From assembly GCA_022649665.1 (NCBI GenBank), contig JALCOL010000004.1, positions 143,923 through 207,922 of the forward strand: a stretch of DNA of 64,000 nucleotides, in the 5' to 3' direction. This document shows, piece by piece, positions 44,201-52,109 of the stretch (positions are counted from its first letter, which is position 1; each line of letters opens with the position of its first letter). The DNA is from Enterococcaceae bacterium. Lineage in GTDB: Bacteria; Bacillota; Bacilli; Lactobacillales; Enterococcaceae. The position numbers and the translations under genes were made by a program. The notes below the pieces were generated by a model. It was not told where the DNA came from, ran no database searches, and saw nothing but the letters and a program-made list of their open reading frames with translations.

Positions 44201-45567
44201 GAGTTGTGATTATCGGCGCTTCGCACAGCGGTTTGAGCGCGGCGATCGATCTGAAACGTTTGGATCCGGAAATCGAGGTTCTGTTGATCGATCAGCAGAA
44301 AAAAGAAGATCTAGGCTATATTTCGAATGGCATCAATCTTTTTTACCAAGGCTATATCAAAAAGCTGGAGCAGGCAGTGACCCGTTTCAATGAACTGGTC
44401 AAGCGCGGGATCATTTTTTACACTGAAACGCGCGTGCTGAAAATCGAACCGCAGCAAAAGATAGTGGAATACCAGCAGCTTGGAGCGGCAGAAAGGAAGA
44501 CTTTGCGTTATGATCGGCTCGTTCTGGCAACCGGTTCATCGCCCCAGCAACAAAGAACAGGTACCCAGCCCATGGCAAACGTGATCAACTATAAAAGCCG
44601 CACGGAGTCGCAAAAAACATTGGAGTTATTGCAAAAGGCCCAAAAGGTCGCGATCGTCGGCGGGGGATATATCGGTGTCGAATTGGCCGATGTTTTGATC
44701 AAAAATGACAAAGAAGTCCATTTGATCGATTCGATGGATGATATTTTATTTCGGTATTTTGATCCGGAGATGGTACAGGATGTGGAAAAAGCGATTTATG
44801 CGGCTGGAGTCCATTATCATCCGCAGGAATTTGGTGTTCAGTTTGTGACGGACGAAGAGCGGGTCACGGCGCTGCGCTTGAAAGACGAAACGATCGCCGT
44901 TGATCTCGTGATCTCACCGAAAGCGTTGCGGCCGAATGCTGAGCTCTTTCGCGGGGTGATCGATCTTCACGAAGACAATACGGTGATCGTCGATGAGTAT
45001 CTGCAAACGAGCCAGCCTGATATTTATGCGATCGGCGACATCGTACCGATCACGATTTCCGCGAAAAATGTCCATGTATTCATGCCGCTGGTCAGCCGGG
45101 CACTGCGGATGGGGCGCGCGGCGGCGCTGAATATCGCGGGGATCAAGACTGCCTATTCACTAGCTGATTGCGTAACGCTGTCGAAAGTTTTTGGATATTT
45201 TTTAGGCAGCTGCGGCATGGTCGAAGAAGAAGCCGCTTTTCAAGGGATCGATGTGCATACACTAGTCTGCGATCTGCCGCTGCGCGAGAACGCATTGGCG
45301 GAGAAGCCGCCTCACTTTGTCAAAGCAAAAATCAATTATGAAGCAGGAAGCGGGAAAATATTAGGGATCCAGCTGCTCAGCCGCAAGCCGCTTGTCGAAG
45401 AGCTGAACTCAGCATGCATGGCCCTGCATAAGCCGCTGACGCTGAATGAACTTGCCGTTGAGATGTTTTGCTTTTCACCGAATATGACTGACCGCTACAA
45501 CTTTTTAAATCAATTGGCTTTCAATGCGCTGCTTGCGGAGAAAGCGGTTTGCGGTGAAAAGAAATGA
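44197..45567 (+). CDS. FAD/NAD-dependent oxidoreductase, NADH oxidase-like without redox cysteine
   Basis: Flavoprotein of 456 residues in the NADH oxidase/peroxidase/CoA-disulfide reductase family. The FAD motif VVIIGASHSGLSAAID, the NAD motif VAIVGGGYIGVELADVL and YAIGD are intact. The position of the catalytic Cys42 of the family (SCG) reads YISNGINLFYQG, so the redox-active cysteine is replaced by asparagine. It cannot work as a standard Nox or Npr; two-electron oxidase, other acceptor or sensory use is possible. It is translationally coupled (ATGA) to the Mga-type regulator. Confidence 0.83.
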   Translation: MRVVIIGASHSGLSAAIDLKRLDPEIEVLLIDQQKKEDLGYISNGINLFYQGYIKKLEQAVTRFNELVKRGIIFYTETRVLKIEPQQKIVEYQQLGAAERKTLRYDRLVLATGSSPQQQRTGTQPMANVINYKSRTESQKTLELLQKAQKVAIVGGGYIGVELADVLIKNDKEVHLIDSMDDILFRYFDPEMVQDVEKAIYAAGVHYHPQEFGVQFVTDEERVTALRLKDETIAVDLVISPKALRPNAELFRGVIDLHEDNTVIVDEYLQTSQPDIYAIGDIVPITISAKNVHVFMPLVSRALRMGRAAALNIAGIKTAYSLADCVTLSKVFGYFLGSCGMVEEEAAFQGIDVHTLVCDLPLRENALAEKPPHFVKAKINYEAGSGKILGIQLLSRKPLVEELNSACMALHKPLTLNELAVEMFCFSPNMTDRYNFLNQLAFNALLAEKAVCGEKK

Positions 45568-45634
45568 TCATCTTTTCATTTCGCCCTCATGAAAAGTCTG
45601 CTATGCTTGAAGAGTGAGGGAGGTAATTTGTTCG

Positions 45635-46183
45635 ATGGATGTAAAAATTTTGCTGATGACGTTCTTTATCAATTTTGCATATGTGGCGATCAATACGATC
45701 CGCTTGATGCTGACGATGAAAGGCTACCGCTTTTTGGCACCGCTTTTATCGATGGTCGAGATCACGATCTACGTGCTGGGACTTTCGCTCGTTTTGAACC
45801 GGCTCGATCAGCCGCTGAACTTGTTTGTCTATGCGCTGGGCTATGCAGTCGGGGTGAGCGCGGGGATCATGATCGAAGACAAATTAGCGCTCGGATATGT
45901 GCTCGTCACGGTGATCTTGCCGAGCTTTACGGATAAAGAAGAAAGTCTGCCGGAATTTTTTCGCAAAAAAGGCTACGGTGTGACCGAGACGTTCGGGATG
46001 GGACGCACTGGTGAACGCTTGATTTTGCAGATCCTTTCGCCGCGAAAAAATGAGATCGAGCTTTACCGGCTGATCAAAGAAGCCGAAGAACACGCCTTCG
46101 TGATCACCTATGAACCGAAATATATTTCAGGCGGCTTTTGGACGAAACGCGTCAATCGCTGGCAAAAAAGAATCGATCAGTGA
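45635..46183 (+). CDS. DUF2179/DUF5698 membrane protein (UPF0316-like)
   Basis: Protein of 182 residues with three N-terminal membrane helices (about 5-90, including TFFINFAYVAINTIRLML) and a cytosolic DUF2179 domain (GYGVTETFGMGRTGERLIL). The function of the family is unknown. ATG 45635 is 11 bases after GAGGGAGG. The overlapping frame starting at 45589 is a shadow. It stands alone between the flavoprotein gene and the aro gene. Confidence 0.85.
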   Translation: MDVKILLMTFFINFAYVAINTIRLMLTMKGYRFLAPLLSMVEITIYVLGLSLVLNRLDQPLNLFVYALGYAVGVSAGIMIEDKLALGYVLVTVILPSFTDKEESLPEFFRKKGYGVTETFGMGRTGERLILQILSPRKNEIELYRLIKEAEEHAFVITYEPKYISGGFWTKRVNRWQKRIDQ

Positions 46184-46210
46184 AACTTCCTGCTCTTTCG
46201 GTATTTATGG

Positions 46211-46239
46211 TTGACATTTTCTGTGCAGCTCTATACAAT
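46211..46239 (+). promoter_or_regulatory. promoter of the DAHP synthase gene
   Basis: TTGACA (46211-46216), a 17-base spacer and TACAAT (46234-46239) make a near-consensus vegetative promoter. The ~120-base leader that follows contains a hairpin with AAGATGAG and CTCATCTT arms (about 46301-46338), possibly regulatory. Confidence 0.8.
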
Positions 46240-46365
46240 AATGACAATATAATTAAAAATTGATGAAAACGAATCCAATGAAATTCGGATATCACCAATA
46301 TCAAGATGAGGATGGCGGATTTTTCCCGTTCTCATCTTCATTGTTTTCTATTAGGAGGAAATTGA

Positions 46366-47394
46366 ATGAGCTTTAAAGCACTGAGTCAACCAATCGATTT
46401 CGATGAAGTGAACGCCCTCTCGCAGCTATCCGGGAGCGTCGCTGAACATAAAGCAAGGCGCGATGAAGAATTGAAACAGATCATTGAAGGCAAAGATCAG
46501 CGGATCCTGCTCCTGATCGGACCTTGCTCAGCCCATGACGAGGACGCGGTGTTGGAATACGCGACGCGGTTGGCAAAATTACAGGAGAAAGTCAAAGACA
46601 AGATTTTCATGGTGCCGCGAGTGTATACGAATAAACCGCGGACGAACGGCGACGGCTATAAAGGTCTTTTGCACCAGCCGAACCCCGAAGGCAAAGTCAA
46701 CTTGATCCAGGGGATCGGCGCGGTCCGCCAGCTGCATAACCGCGTGATCACGGAAACCGGACTGACGACCGCGGATGAAATGCTTTATCCGGAAAATCTG
46801 GAATTTATCGATGACCTCGTCAGCTACATCGCGATCGGCGCGCGATCGGTGGAAGACCAGCAGCACCGTTTCGTCGCGAGCGGGATCGATCAGCCGACCG
46901 GCATGAAGAACCCGACGAGCGGCAATCTGCGCGTCTTGTTCAACTCGCTCCATGCGGCGCAGCATCAGCAGGAATTCATCCACAACGGGATCGAAGTCGA
47001 GTCCAGTTCAAATCCGCTGGCGCACGTCGTTTTGCGCGGCGGCTTGAATGAATACGGCGAAAACATCCCTAATTACCATTATGAAGATTTGATGAAAGTC
47101 ATCGGCTTCTATCAGAAAGAAAAATACAAAAATCCGTTTATCGTGATCGATACCAACCACGACAACTCCGGCAAACAATACAAAGAACAGATCCGGATCG
47201 TCAAAGAAACGCTTGAAAACCGCAATTGGAACCGCGACATCAAGCAGCTGGTGCGCGGCTTCATGATCGAAAGCTATTTGGTCGACGGCCGGCAGGATGC
47301 TGACGGGAAAGTCTTCGGTCAATCGATCACTGATCCATGTCTCGGCTGGGAAGCCTCCGAGCGCTTAGTAGATTTCATTGCTGAACATGCTTAA
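46366..47394 (+). CDS. 3-deoxy-7-phosphoheptulonate (DAHP) synthase
   Basis: Type I DAHP synthase of 342 residues, condensing PEP and erythrose 4-phosphate as the first step of aromatic amino acid synthesis. LLIGPCSAHD, PRVYTNKPRTNGDGYKGL, ARSVEDQQHR, VLRGG and DTNHDNSGKQY supply substrate and metal ligands, in the AroFGH pattern. AGGAGGAAATTG precedes the ATG. It is monocistronic: its own promoter lies upstream and a terminator downstream. Feedback specificity (Phe, Tyr or Trp) cannot be told from sequence. Confidence 0.94.
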   Translation: MSFKALSQPIDFDEVNALSQLSGSVAEHKARRDEELKQIIEGKDQRILLLIGPCSAHDEDAVLEYATRLAKLQEKVKDKIFMVPRVYTNKPRTNGDGYKGLLHQPNPEGKVNLIQGIGAVRQLHNRVITETGLTTADEMLYPENLEFIDDLVSYIAIGARSVEDQQHRFVASGIDQPTGMKNPTSGNLRVLFNSLHAAQHQQEFIHNGIEVESSSNPLAHVVLRGGLNEYGENIPNYHYEDLMKVIGFYQKEKYKNPFIVIDTNHDNSGKQYKEQIRIVKETLENRNWNRDIKQLVRGFMIESYLVDGRQDADGKVFGQSITDPCLGWEASERLVDFIAEHA

Positions 47395-47407
47395 TGATTT
47401 TTAAACG

Positions 47408-47442
47408 ATCGAGTTTCTTTTTGGAGAAACTCGATTTTTTTG
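47408..47442 (+). terminator. terminator after DAHP synthase
   Basis: ATCGAGTTTCT and AGAAACTCGAT form an 11-pair stem with a six-base loop and T run. Confidence 0.92.
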
Positions 47443-47494
47443 TTTTCAAATATTGCGCGTTCAGTGTACACTTAAGAAAAGGGGGGCGCACGTT

Positions 47495-47962
47495 ATGGAG
47501 GAATTTTACAAAAAAATCTTGATACCGGTCGACGGCTCGATTTTAGCGGACTTAGCCTACCAAAAAGCGAAACGCTACGCTAAATCAACAAACGCAGAAC
47601 TCGTCATTTTATCGATCGTCGACACGACTGTTTTCTCTTTTCAGGGGATCGACTATGCTCCAGAAGTCAGCCGGATGGTCGATGAGGCCGAACAATTCGT
47701 TGCCGATTATGCCAAAGATGCGGAGAAAGAGCATCTCCGCTACAAAACATTGACGAAAGTCGGAACACCGAAAGGGACGATCCTGGATCTTGTCAAAGAC
47801 CCGAATCAAAAATTCGACGCGATCTTTATGGGAGCCAGCGGAACGAACTCGTTGACGCGGCTGATCATTGGTTCGACGACTGAATTTGTCGTTCGTTTTG
47901 CGCCGGTCGATGTGCTGGTCGTGCGGACACATATGGATAACCATACCCGTCCGACCCATTAG
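47495..47962 (+). CDS. universal stress protein (UspA family)
   Basis: Protein of 155 residues. KKILIPVDGS opens the fold and the ATP-binding signature G-x2-G-x9-GS is complete in MGASGTNSLTRLIIGSTT. Members dimerise and bind ATP; roles are in stress survival. ATG 47495 follows AGGGGGGCGCACGTT. The MazG-like gene begins 10 bases after the stop, so they share a transcript ending at 48312. Confidence 0.9.
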   Translation: MEEFYKKILIPVDGSILADLAYQKAKRYAKSTNAELVILSIVDTTVFSFQGIDYAPEVSRMVDEAEQFVADYAKDAEKEHLRYKTLTKVGTPKGTILDLVKDPNQKFDAIFMGASGTNSLTRLIIGSTTEFVVRFAPVDVLVVRTHMDNHTRPTH

Positions 47963-47972
47963 AAGGGATTTT

Positions 47973-48266
47973 ATGCCAGATAAACTTACTGAAGAAATCA
48001 ATGATTTTCGCCAAAAGCGTCATTGGCGCGGCACAGAAGAATCGAAAGATTTAGCGATCTCGATCAGTCTGGAAGCCGCCGAACTCTTGGAATTATTCCA
48101 GTGGCGGACCTCGCAGACCGCAGAAAAGCAGACGGAACGGCTCAAAGAAGAGCTGGCCGATGTCCTTATTTATTCCTATGCGCTGGCCGACGAGCTGGGT
48201 TTCAGCGTGCAAGAGATCATTGAAGAAAAATTGGTCAAAAATGCCAAAAAATATCCGGAGTCTTAA
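47973..48266 (+). CDS. MazG-like nucleotide pyrophosphohydrolase
   Basis: Small all-helical protein of 97 residues. The metal-binding ExxE...ExxD pattern of the MazG superfamily is present in SLEAAELLELFQW and EELADVLIYSYALADEL. Single-domain members hydrolyse (d)NTPs or modified nucleotides to monophosphates. AGAAGG precedes ATG 47973; the open frame upstream lies inside the usp gene. Substrate unknown. Confidence 0.88.
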   Translation: MPDKLTEEINDFRQKRHWRGTEESKDLAISISLEAAELLELFQWRTSQTAEKQTERLKEELADVLIYSYALADELGFSVQEIIEEKLVKNAKKYPES

Positions 48267-48312
48267 AAAAGCTTCAAGAGCAAATCGCGCGATTTGCTCC
48301 TGAAGCTTTTTT
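48265..48312. terminator. bidirectional terminator
   Basis: AAAAAAGCTTCA, GAGCAAATCG and their complements form a long stem flanked by A and T runs, serving both the MazG-like gene and the convergent gene at 48319. Confidence 0.9.
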
Positions 48313-48318
48313 GTTTTT

Positions 48319-49026
48319 TTATTCTTCTTGATCTTTTTGTGTTTCAGCATCCATTTGCCGGTAATGCTCCATTTTCTTATGGAAGAGCTTTTCGCTCGCT
48401 CCGTAAGCGGTAAAGGTGATCGCGTTCGCGCCGGATTCGATCGTCCGCATGATGCTGGTCTCGGTGCGCCCGCCGCTGGCCATGATCGGAAATTGCGGAA
48501 ATTGTTCGCGAACTTTGCGGACAAGTTCAGGTGTCTCGGCGCCGCCGCTGATATTGAACATATCGACACCGGCTTCGATGCGATCTTTAAGGTCGTCGCG
48601 GTAATCAACGACCGTGTAAATGATCGGCAGATCGACAGATTCTTCGACGGCGCGGATCGTCTCCAAAGTAACCGGAGAGTTCAAGACGACACCGAATGCG
48701 CCGTTTTCTTCAGCAAAGGCCCCGACTTTCACCGATTTGTTCCCGGACGTCAAGCCGCCGCCGATCCCGGCAAAAACCGGAACGCTCGCGACTTGCTTGA
48801 TCGCGTTCAAGATCGCGGTGTTCGGGGTCCACGGGTGGACGACTAAGACGGCATCCGCATCATTATTCGCGATGATCGCCACATCAGTCGTATATAAGAT
48901 GCTTTTGATCCGTTTGCCGAAAATCCGGATGCCGCTCGCTTCACGGATCACGTGCGGCACTTTGATAATGCCGGAATCCTGCCGGAGCGGAGTAAACAGC
49001 TCGGGTACATATTTTTCTCTTTTCAT
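48319..49026 (-). CDS. TIM-barrel protein of unknown function
   Basis: Protein of 235 residues with alternating beta/alpha units. It has phosphate-binding-like loops VFAGIGGGLTSGNKS and IMASGGRTETSI near the C-terminal strands, and VDMFNISGGAETPEL between them, as in ThiG, PdxS or IGPS-type barrels. I cannot assign it to one enzyme; relatives in databases are often labelled only as hydrolase. ATG 49026 follows GAGAGGTG; the GTG at 49035 is part of that site. It is monocistronic on the minus strand. Confidence 0.75.
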   Translation of the reverse strand: MKREKYVPELFTPLRQDSGIIKVPHVIREASGIRIFGKRIKSILYTTDVAIIANNDADAVLVVHPWTPNTAILNAIKQVASVPVFAGIGGGLTSGNKSVKVGAFAEENGAFGVVLNSPVTLETIRAVEESVDLPIIYTVVDYRDDLKDRIEAGVDMFNISGGAETPELVRKVREQFPQFPIMASGGRTETSIMRTIESGANAITFTAYGASEKLFHKKMEHYRQMDAETQKDQEE

Positions 49027-49039
49027 TATTTTCACCTCT

Positions 49040-49376
49040 CAAAATTACCTTTTCTCTATTATAAACGCATTTCGCGCAAAACAATACTGAAAACTATTGA
49101 AAATGATAGGAGGAAGAGAGCATCCATCGCTGCTGAAAAATGAGAATTATGTGAAAAAATTTGGTAACAGCTGAAAAGATTAAAAAATCGCTTATTTTTT
49201 AACCTTGCGGGACTGCTTCTTAATAAACAGAACGAAATCAGGACAGATTCGATGAAGATCCCGAACGAAAAATGAGGAAATTCTAGCAATTATTGCTTTT
49301 TGGGTTAAAGAAGCTTAGAATTACACTCGCAAGAACTTTCTGAAAGTTCTTAATTTAGATAGGGAGTTTTTTACTT
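49040..49376 (+). promoter_or_regulatory. intergenic region with two palindromes before the peptide transporter gene
   Basis: No gene seen. TTAAAAAAT/ATTTTTTAA (49180-49202, five-base loop) is a hairpin. AAGAACTTTC/GAAAGTTCTT (49331-49351, one-base spacer) is a perfect ten-base inverted repeat 26 bases before the start of the transporter gene, in operator position. The promoter itself was not located. Confidence 0.5.
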
Positions 49377-50843
49377 ATGGAGCAAAAAGCGGAAAAGAAA
49401 TTTTTTGGACAGCCTGCGGGGCTATCCACACTGTTCTTCACAGAAATGTGGGAACGCTTCAGTTACTATGGTATGCGCGCGATCTTGGTATACTACATGT
49501 TCGACACTCTGGCAAATGGTGGTTTGGGTCTGCCGCGAACGACTTCTGTAGCAATTATGTCGATTTATGGTTCGCTGGTTTATATGTCCAATATCGTGGG
49601 CGGCTGGCTGTCCGATCGGGTTCTTGGCGCACGGCGATCGGTCTTTATCGGCGGGATCGCGATCATGTTTGGACATATCGCTTTGGCAACGCCATTTGGT
49701 ATTCCGGCACTGTTCCTTTCGATGATGCTGATCGTAGCCGGGACTGGGATGTTGAAAGCGAACGTTTCCGGAATGGTCGGACACTTGTATGCACCGGAAG
49801 ATGTGCGCCGCGACACTGGGTTCTCGATTTTTTACATGGGGATCAATATCGGGAGCTTGCTTGCACCGATCATCGTCGGGACACTTGGGCAAAAATACAA
49901 CTATCACTTGGGATTCTCATTGGCTGCTGTCGGGATGTTCTTTGGACTATTGCAATATTATTTCCACGGCAAAAAAACCCTCGGCAAAATGGGAATGAAC
50001 GTGACGAACCCGCTCGTCGGCGAAGAACGCAAACACTTTTTGAAGATTTTTGCGATCGTCGTCGTGGTTTTGATCGTCTTCTTCGGCGGCGCTTCTGCGC
50101 TTGGCATGATGAATGTGGATTTCTTCATCAACTTTGTCAGTGTTTTGGGGATCGGCTTGCCGATCTTCTACTTCTGGAAGATGCTGACGGCCAAAAACGT
50201 CACGCCGGAAGAACACCGCAATGTGCTCGCGTATATTCCGCTCTTCCTTTCGGCGATCGTTTTCTGGTCGCTTGAAGAACAAGGCTCTTCGATTCTGGCA
50301 CTGTTCGCCAGTGAACGGACGCAATCAACGATCTTAGGCTTCAATGTACCAGCCAGCTGGTACCAAACGCTGAATCCGCTGTTCGTTGTACTTTTGACAC
50401 CAGTTTTTGTCACGCTTTGGAACCGTTTGGGCAAACGTCAGCCGAATACCGAAGTTAAATTTGCGATCGGTCTTGTTTTGACTGGCTTCTCCTTTATTCT
50501 CTTGATGTTCCCGAGCCTGCTCTTTGGCACAGATCAGCGGGTCAGCCCGCTTTGGCTGATCTTCAGCTTCTTGATCGTGATCGCCGGCGAAATGTGTGTT
50601 TCGCCCGTCGGCTTATCGGTTACGACAAAACTTGCGCCGAAAGCTTTTGAAGGACAAACGATGGCGATCTGGTTCATGGCGGATGCCTCTTCACAAGCGA
50701 TCAATGCGCAGATCGCGCGTTTCTATCAGCCGAATACGGAGGGCTTGTACTTCGGGATCGTCGGCGCGGTCGCAGTCTTGGTCGGCTTGATCTTATTCAG
50801 CCAGCGCAACCGGATCCGCAAATTGATCGGCAACGTGCATTAA
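49377..50843 (+). CDS. dtpT: POT/PTR2 family di-/tripeptide transporter
   Basis: Proton-coupled oligopeptide transporter of 488 residues with about 14 membrane segments. The opening GLSTLFFTEMWERFSYYGMR contains the ExxER(F) motif needed for proton coupling; FSIFYMGINIGSLLAPIIVG is the PTR2 signature. It imports di- and tripeptides. AGGGAG precedes the ATG. A small membrane-protein gene follows. Some family members also carry 5-aminolevulinate, which may be relevant to the siroheme genes. Confidence 0.93.
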   Translation: MEQKAEKKFFGQPAGLSTLFFTEMWERFSYYGMRAILVYYMFDTLANGGLGLPRTTSVAIMSIYGSLVYMSNIVGGWLSDRVLGARRSVFIGGIAIMFGHIALATPFGIPALFLSMMLIVAGTGMLKANVSGMVGHLYAPEDVRRDTGFSIFYMGINIGSLLAPIIVGTLGQKYNYHLGFSLAAVGMFFGLLQYYFHGKKTLGKMGMNVTNPLVGEERKHFLKIFAIVVVVLIVFFGGASALGMMNVDFFINFVSVLGIGLPIFYFWKMLTAKNVTPEEHRNVLAYIPLFLSAIVFWSLEEQGSSILALFASERTQSTILGFNVPASWYQTLNPLFVVLLTPVFVTLWNRLGKRQPNTEVKFAIGLVLTGFSFILLMFPSLLFGTDQRVSPLWLIFSFLIVIAGEMCVSPVGLSVTTKLAPKAFEGQTMAIWFMADASSQAINAQIARFYQPNTEGLYFGIVGAVAVLVGLILFSQRNRIRKLIGNVH

Positions 50844-50932
50844 AATTTCTTTCAAACTTTCAATTTCAGGGGTCTTGCTTTTCACAAAAAAGATGTGTAT
50901 AGTAGACCCTGTTTTGAAAGGAATGAAAGATC

Positions 50933-51073
50933 TTGGAAAAATTACAACAAAAAGGTTCAGGCATTTTGGGTATCTTGGCTGTCCCTTGCATGTTGACGGG
51001 ATTGGCCGTTCCCGCTTTGATGATCGTCGGCAGTCTGCTTTTTTTAGGCTGTTTGTATTTGCTGAAAATCTAA
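50933..51073 (+). CDS. small hydrophobic membrane protein
   Basis: Possible small protein of 46 residues starting at TTG after GAAAGGAATGAAAGATC. After a short polar start (EKLQQKGSG) it is one long hydrophobic stretch: ILGILAVPCMLTGLAVPAL and onward, ending LYLLKI. A two-helix hairpin is likely. Another frame in the same place (50875-51078) is charged and irregular and looks like a shadow. Function unknown; the call rests on ribosome-binding site and composition only. Confidence 0.5.
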   Translation: MEKLQQKGSGILGILAVPCMLTGLAVPALMIVGSLLFLGCLYLLKI

Positions 51074-51094
51074 AATAAGAATAGAAGACCAAAA

Positions 51095-51135
51095 AAGAGC
51101 TGGAAAGAAATCAAAGTGATTTCCTTCCAGCTCTT
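51095..51135. terminator. terminator for the HAD hydrolase gene
   Basis: AAGAGCTGGAA and TTCCAGCTCTT pair around an inner stem. On the minus strand it ends in TTTTTT, so it terminates the HAD hydrolase transcript; on the plus strand it may end the small membrane gene. Confidence 0.85.
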
Positions 51136-51147
51136 GATTATTGCGAC

Positions 51148-51975
51148 TTAGACTACTTGAGCTTGGACGAGCTCGAAATAATTTTCGAGATAATCTGCCA
51201 ACCCGTCATCAGCGTTGGAATAATTCGTCAAGTCATCGGCAACAGCTTTCAGCTGTTCGGTGCCGTTTTTCATGGCAACGCCCCAGCCGGCATAGCTCAA
51301 AAGTTCGACATCGTTGTGTTCATCGCCGAACGCCATTACGTTCTTTTGAGCGACACCCAAGCGATCCGCAATGTAAGAAACAGCGACCGCTTTATGGACC
51401 CCTTTGGCGACGATCTCCAAAATACTGCGCGGACCGCCCCACGTGCGGACATCGACGACTTCGCCGAATTGGCGCGCGATTTCATCGCGGCAGTGCGCGG
51501 CGTTTTCGCGAGTCGTTTCGACCATGATCGAGTTTGGATCATGGGTCAAGTGGGCAGCCGTCAAAAGATTTTGTTCGCTGGCTGCCGAGGCGAAAAGCCG
51601 CGGATCAAAGTGGGCCAGATCATCGATATAAAAATTCTCTTTATTTTCAGCGGCAACAAACGAAAGTCCAAGCGCTTCTTTTTGTTTCAAAAGATCAAAA
51701 GCGATCTCGCGCTGGATGATGGTTTCTTTTTCTCCCAGCCACTTTTTCTCAGGAAGATGGACTAAAGCGCCGTTGAAATTCGTCATCGGCGTATGCAAAT
51801 TCAATTGTTGATAAAAGTGTTTACTCATGCGGTAAGGCCGGCCGGTCGCGATCACGACATAGTAGCCGCTCTCGATCGCCGCTCTCAATGCATTTTCAGT
51901 GCGCGGGGAGATCTGCGAGTTTTGGTCGAGCGTCGTGCCGTCCAAATCGATCGCAATCATTTTTTTCATAGTCAT
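51148..51975 (-). CDS. HAD superfamily Cof-type phosphatase
   Basis: Protein of 275 residues in the Cof/YidA group of sugar-phosphate phosphatases. The nucleophile motif is AIDLDGTTLD, motif II VIATGRPYRMSK, and the acidic motif GDEHNDVELL with the downstream GVAMKNGTEQLKAVAD closes the family pattern. AAGGAGGT precedes the ATG by six bases. Monocistronic; substrate unknown. Confidence 0.9.
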   Translation of the reverse strand: MTMKKMIAIDLDGTTLDQNSQISPRTENALRAAIESGYYVVIATGRPYRMSKHFYQQLNLHTPMTNFNGALVHLPEKKWLGEKETIIQREIAFDLLKQKEALGLSFVAAENKENFYIDDLAHFDPRLFASAASEQNLLTAAHLTHDPNSIMVETTRENAAHCRDEIARQFGEVVDVRTWGGPRSILEIVAKGVHKAVAVSYIADRLGVAQKNVMAFGDEHNDVELLSYAGWGVAMKNGTEQLKAVADDLTNYSNADDGLADYLENYFELVQAQVV

Positions 51976-52109
51976 TCAAAGACCTCCTTGTACAGTTGTA
52001 CATTACGATCAGTGTAACAAAATTGTCGGTGAAAAGAAAGAAATCGAGGTTTCTTTCATAAAAATTTAGTGATCTGTTTGAAAAAACATCAGAATGGAGC
52101 GTGTCGTTC

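Noticed and set aside
50875..51078. Frame of 67 codons beside the small membrane gene
   Set aside because: Irregular charged composition; the overlapping TTG frame at 50933 has a better site and a coherent membrane profile.
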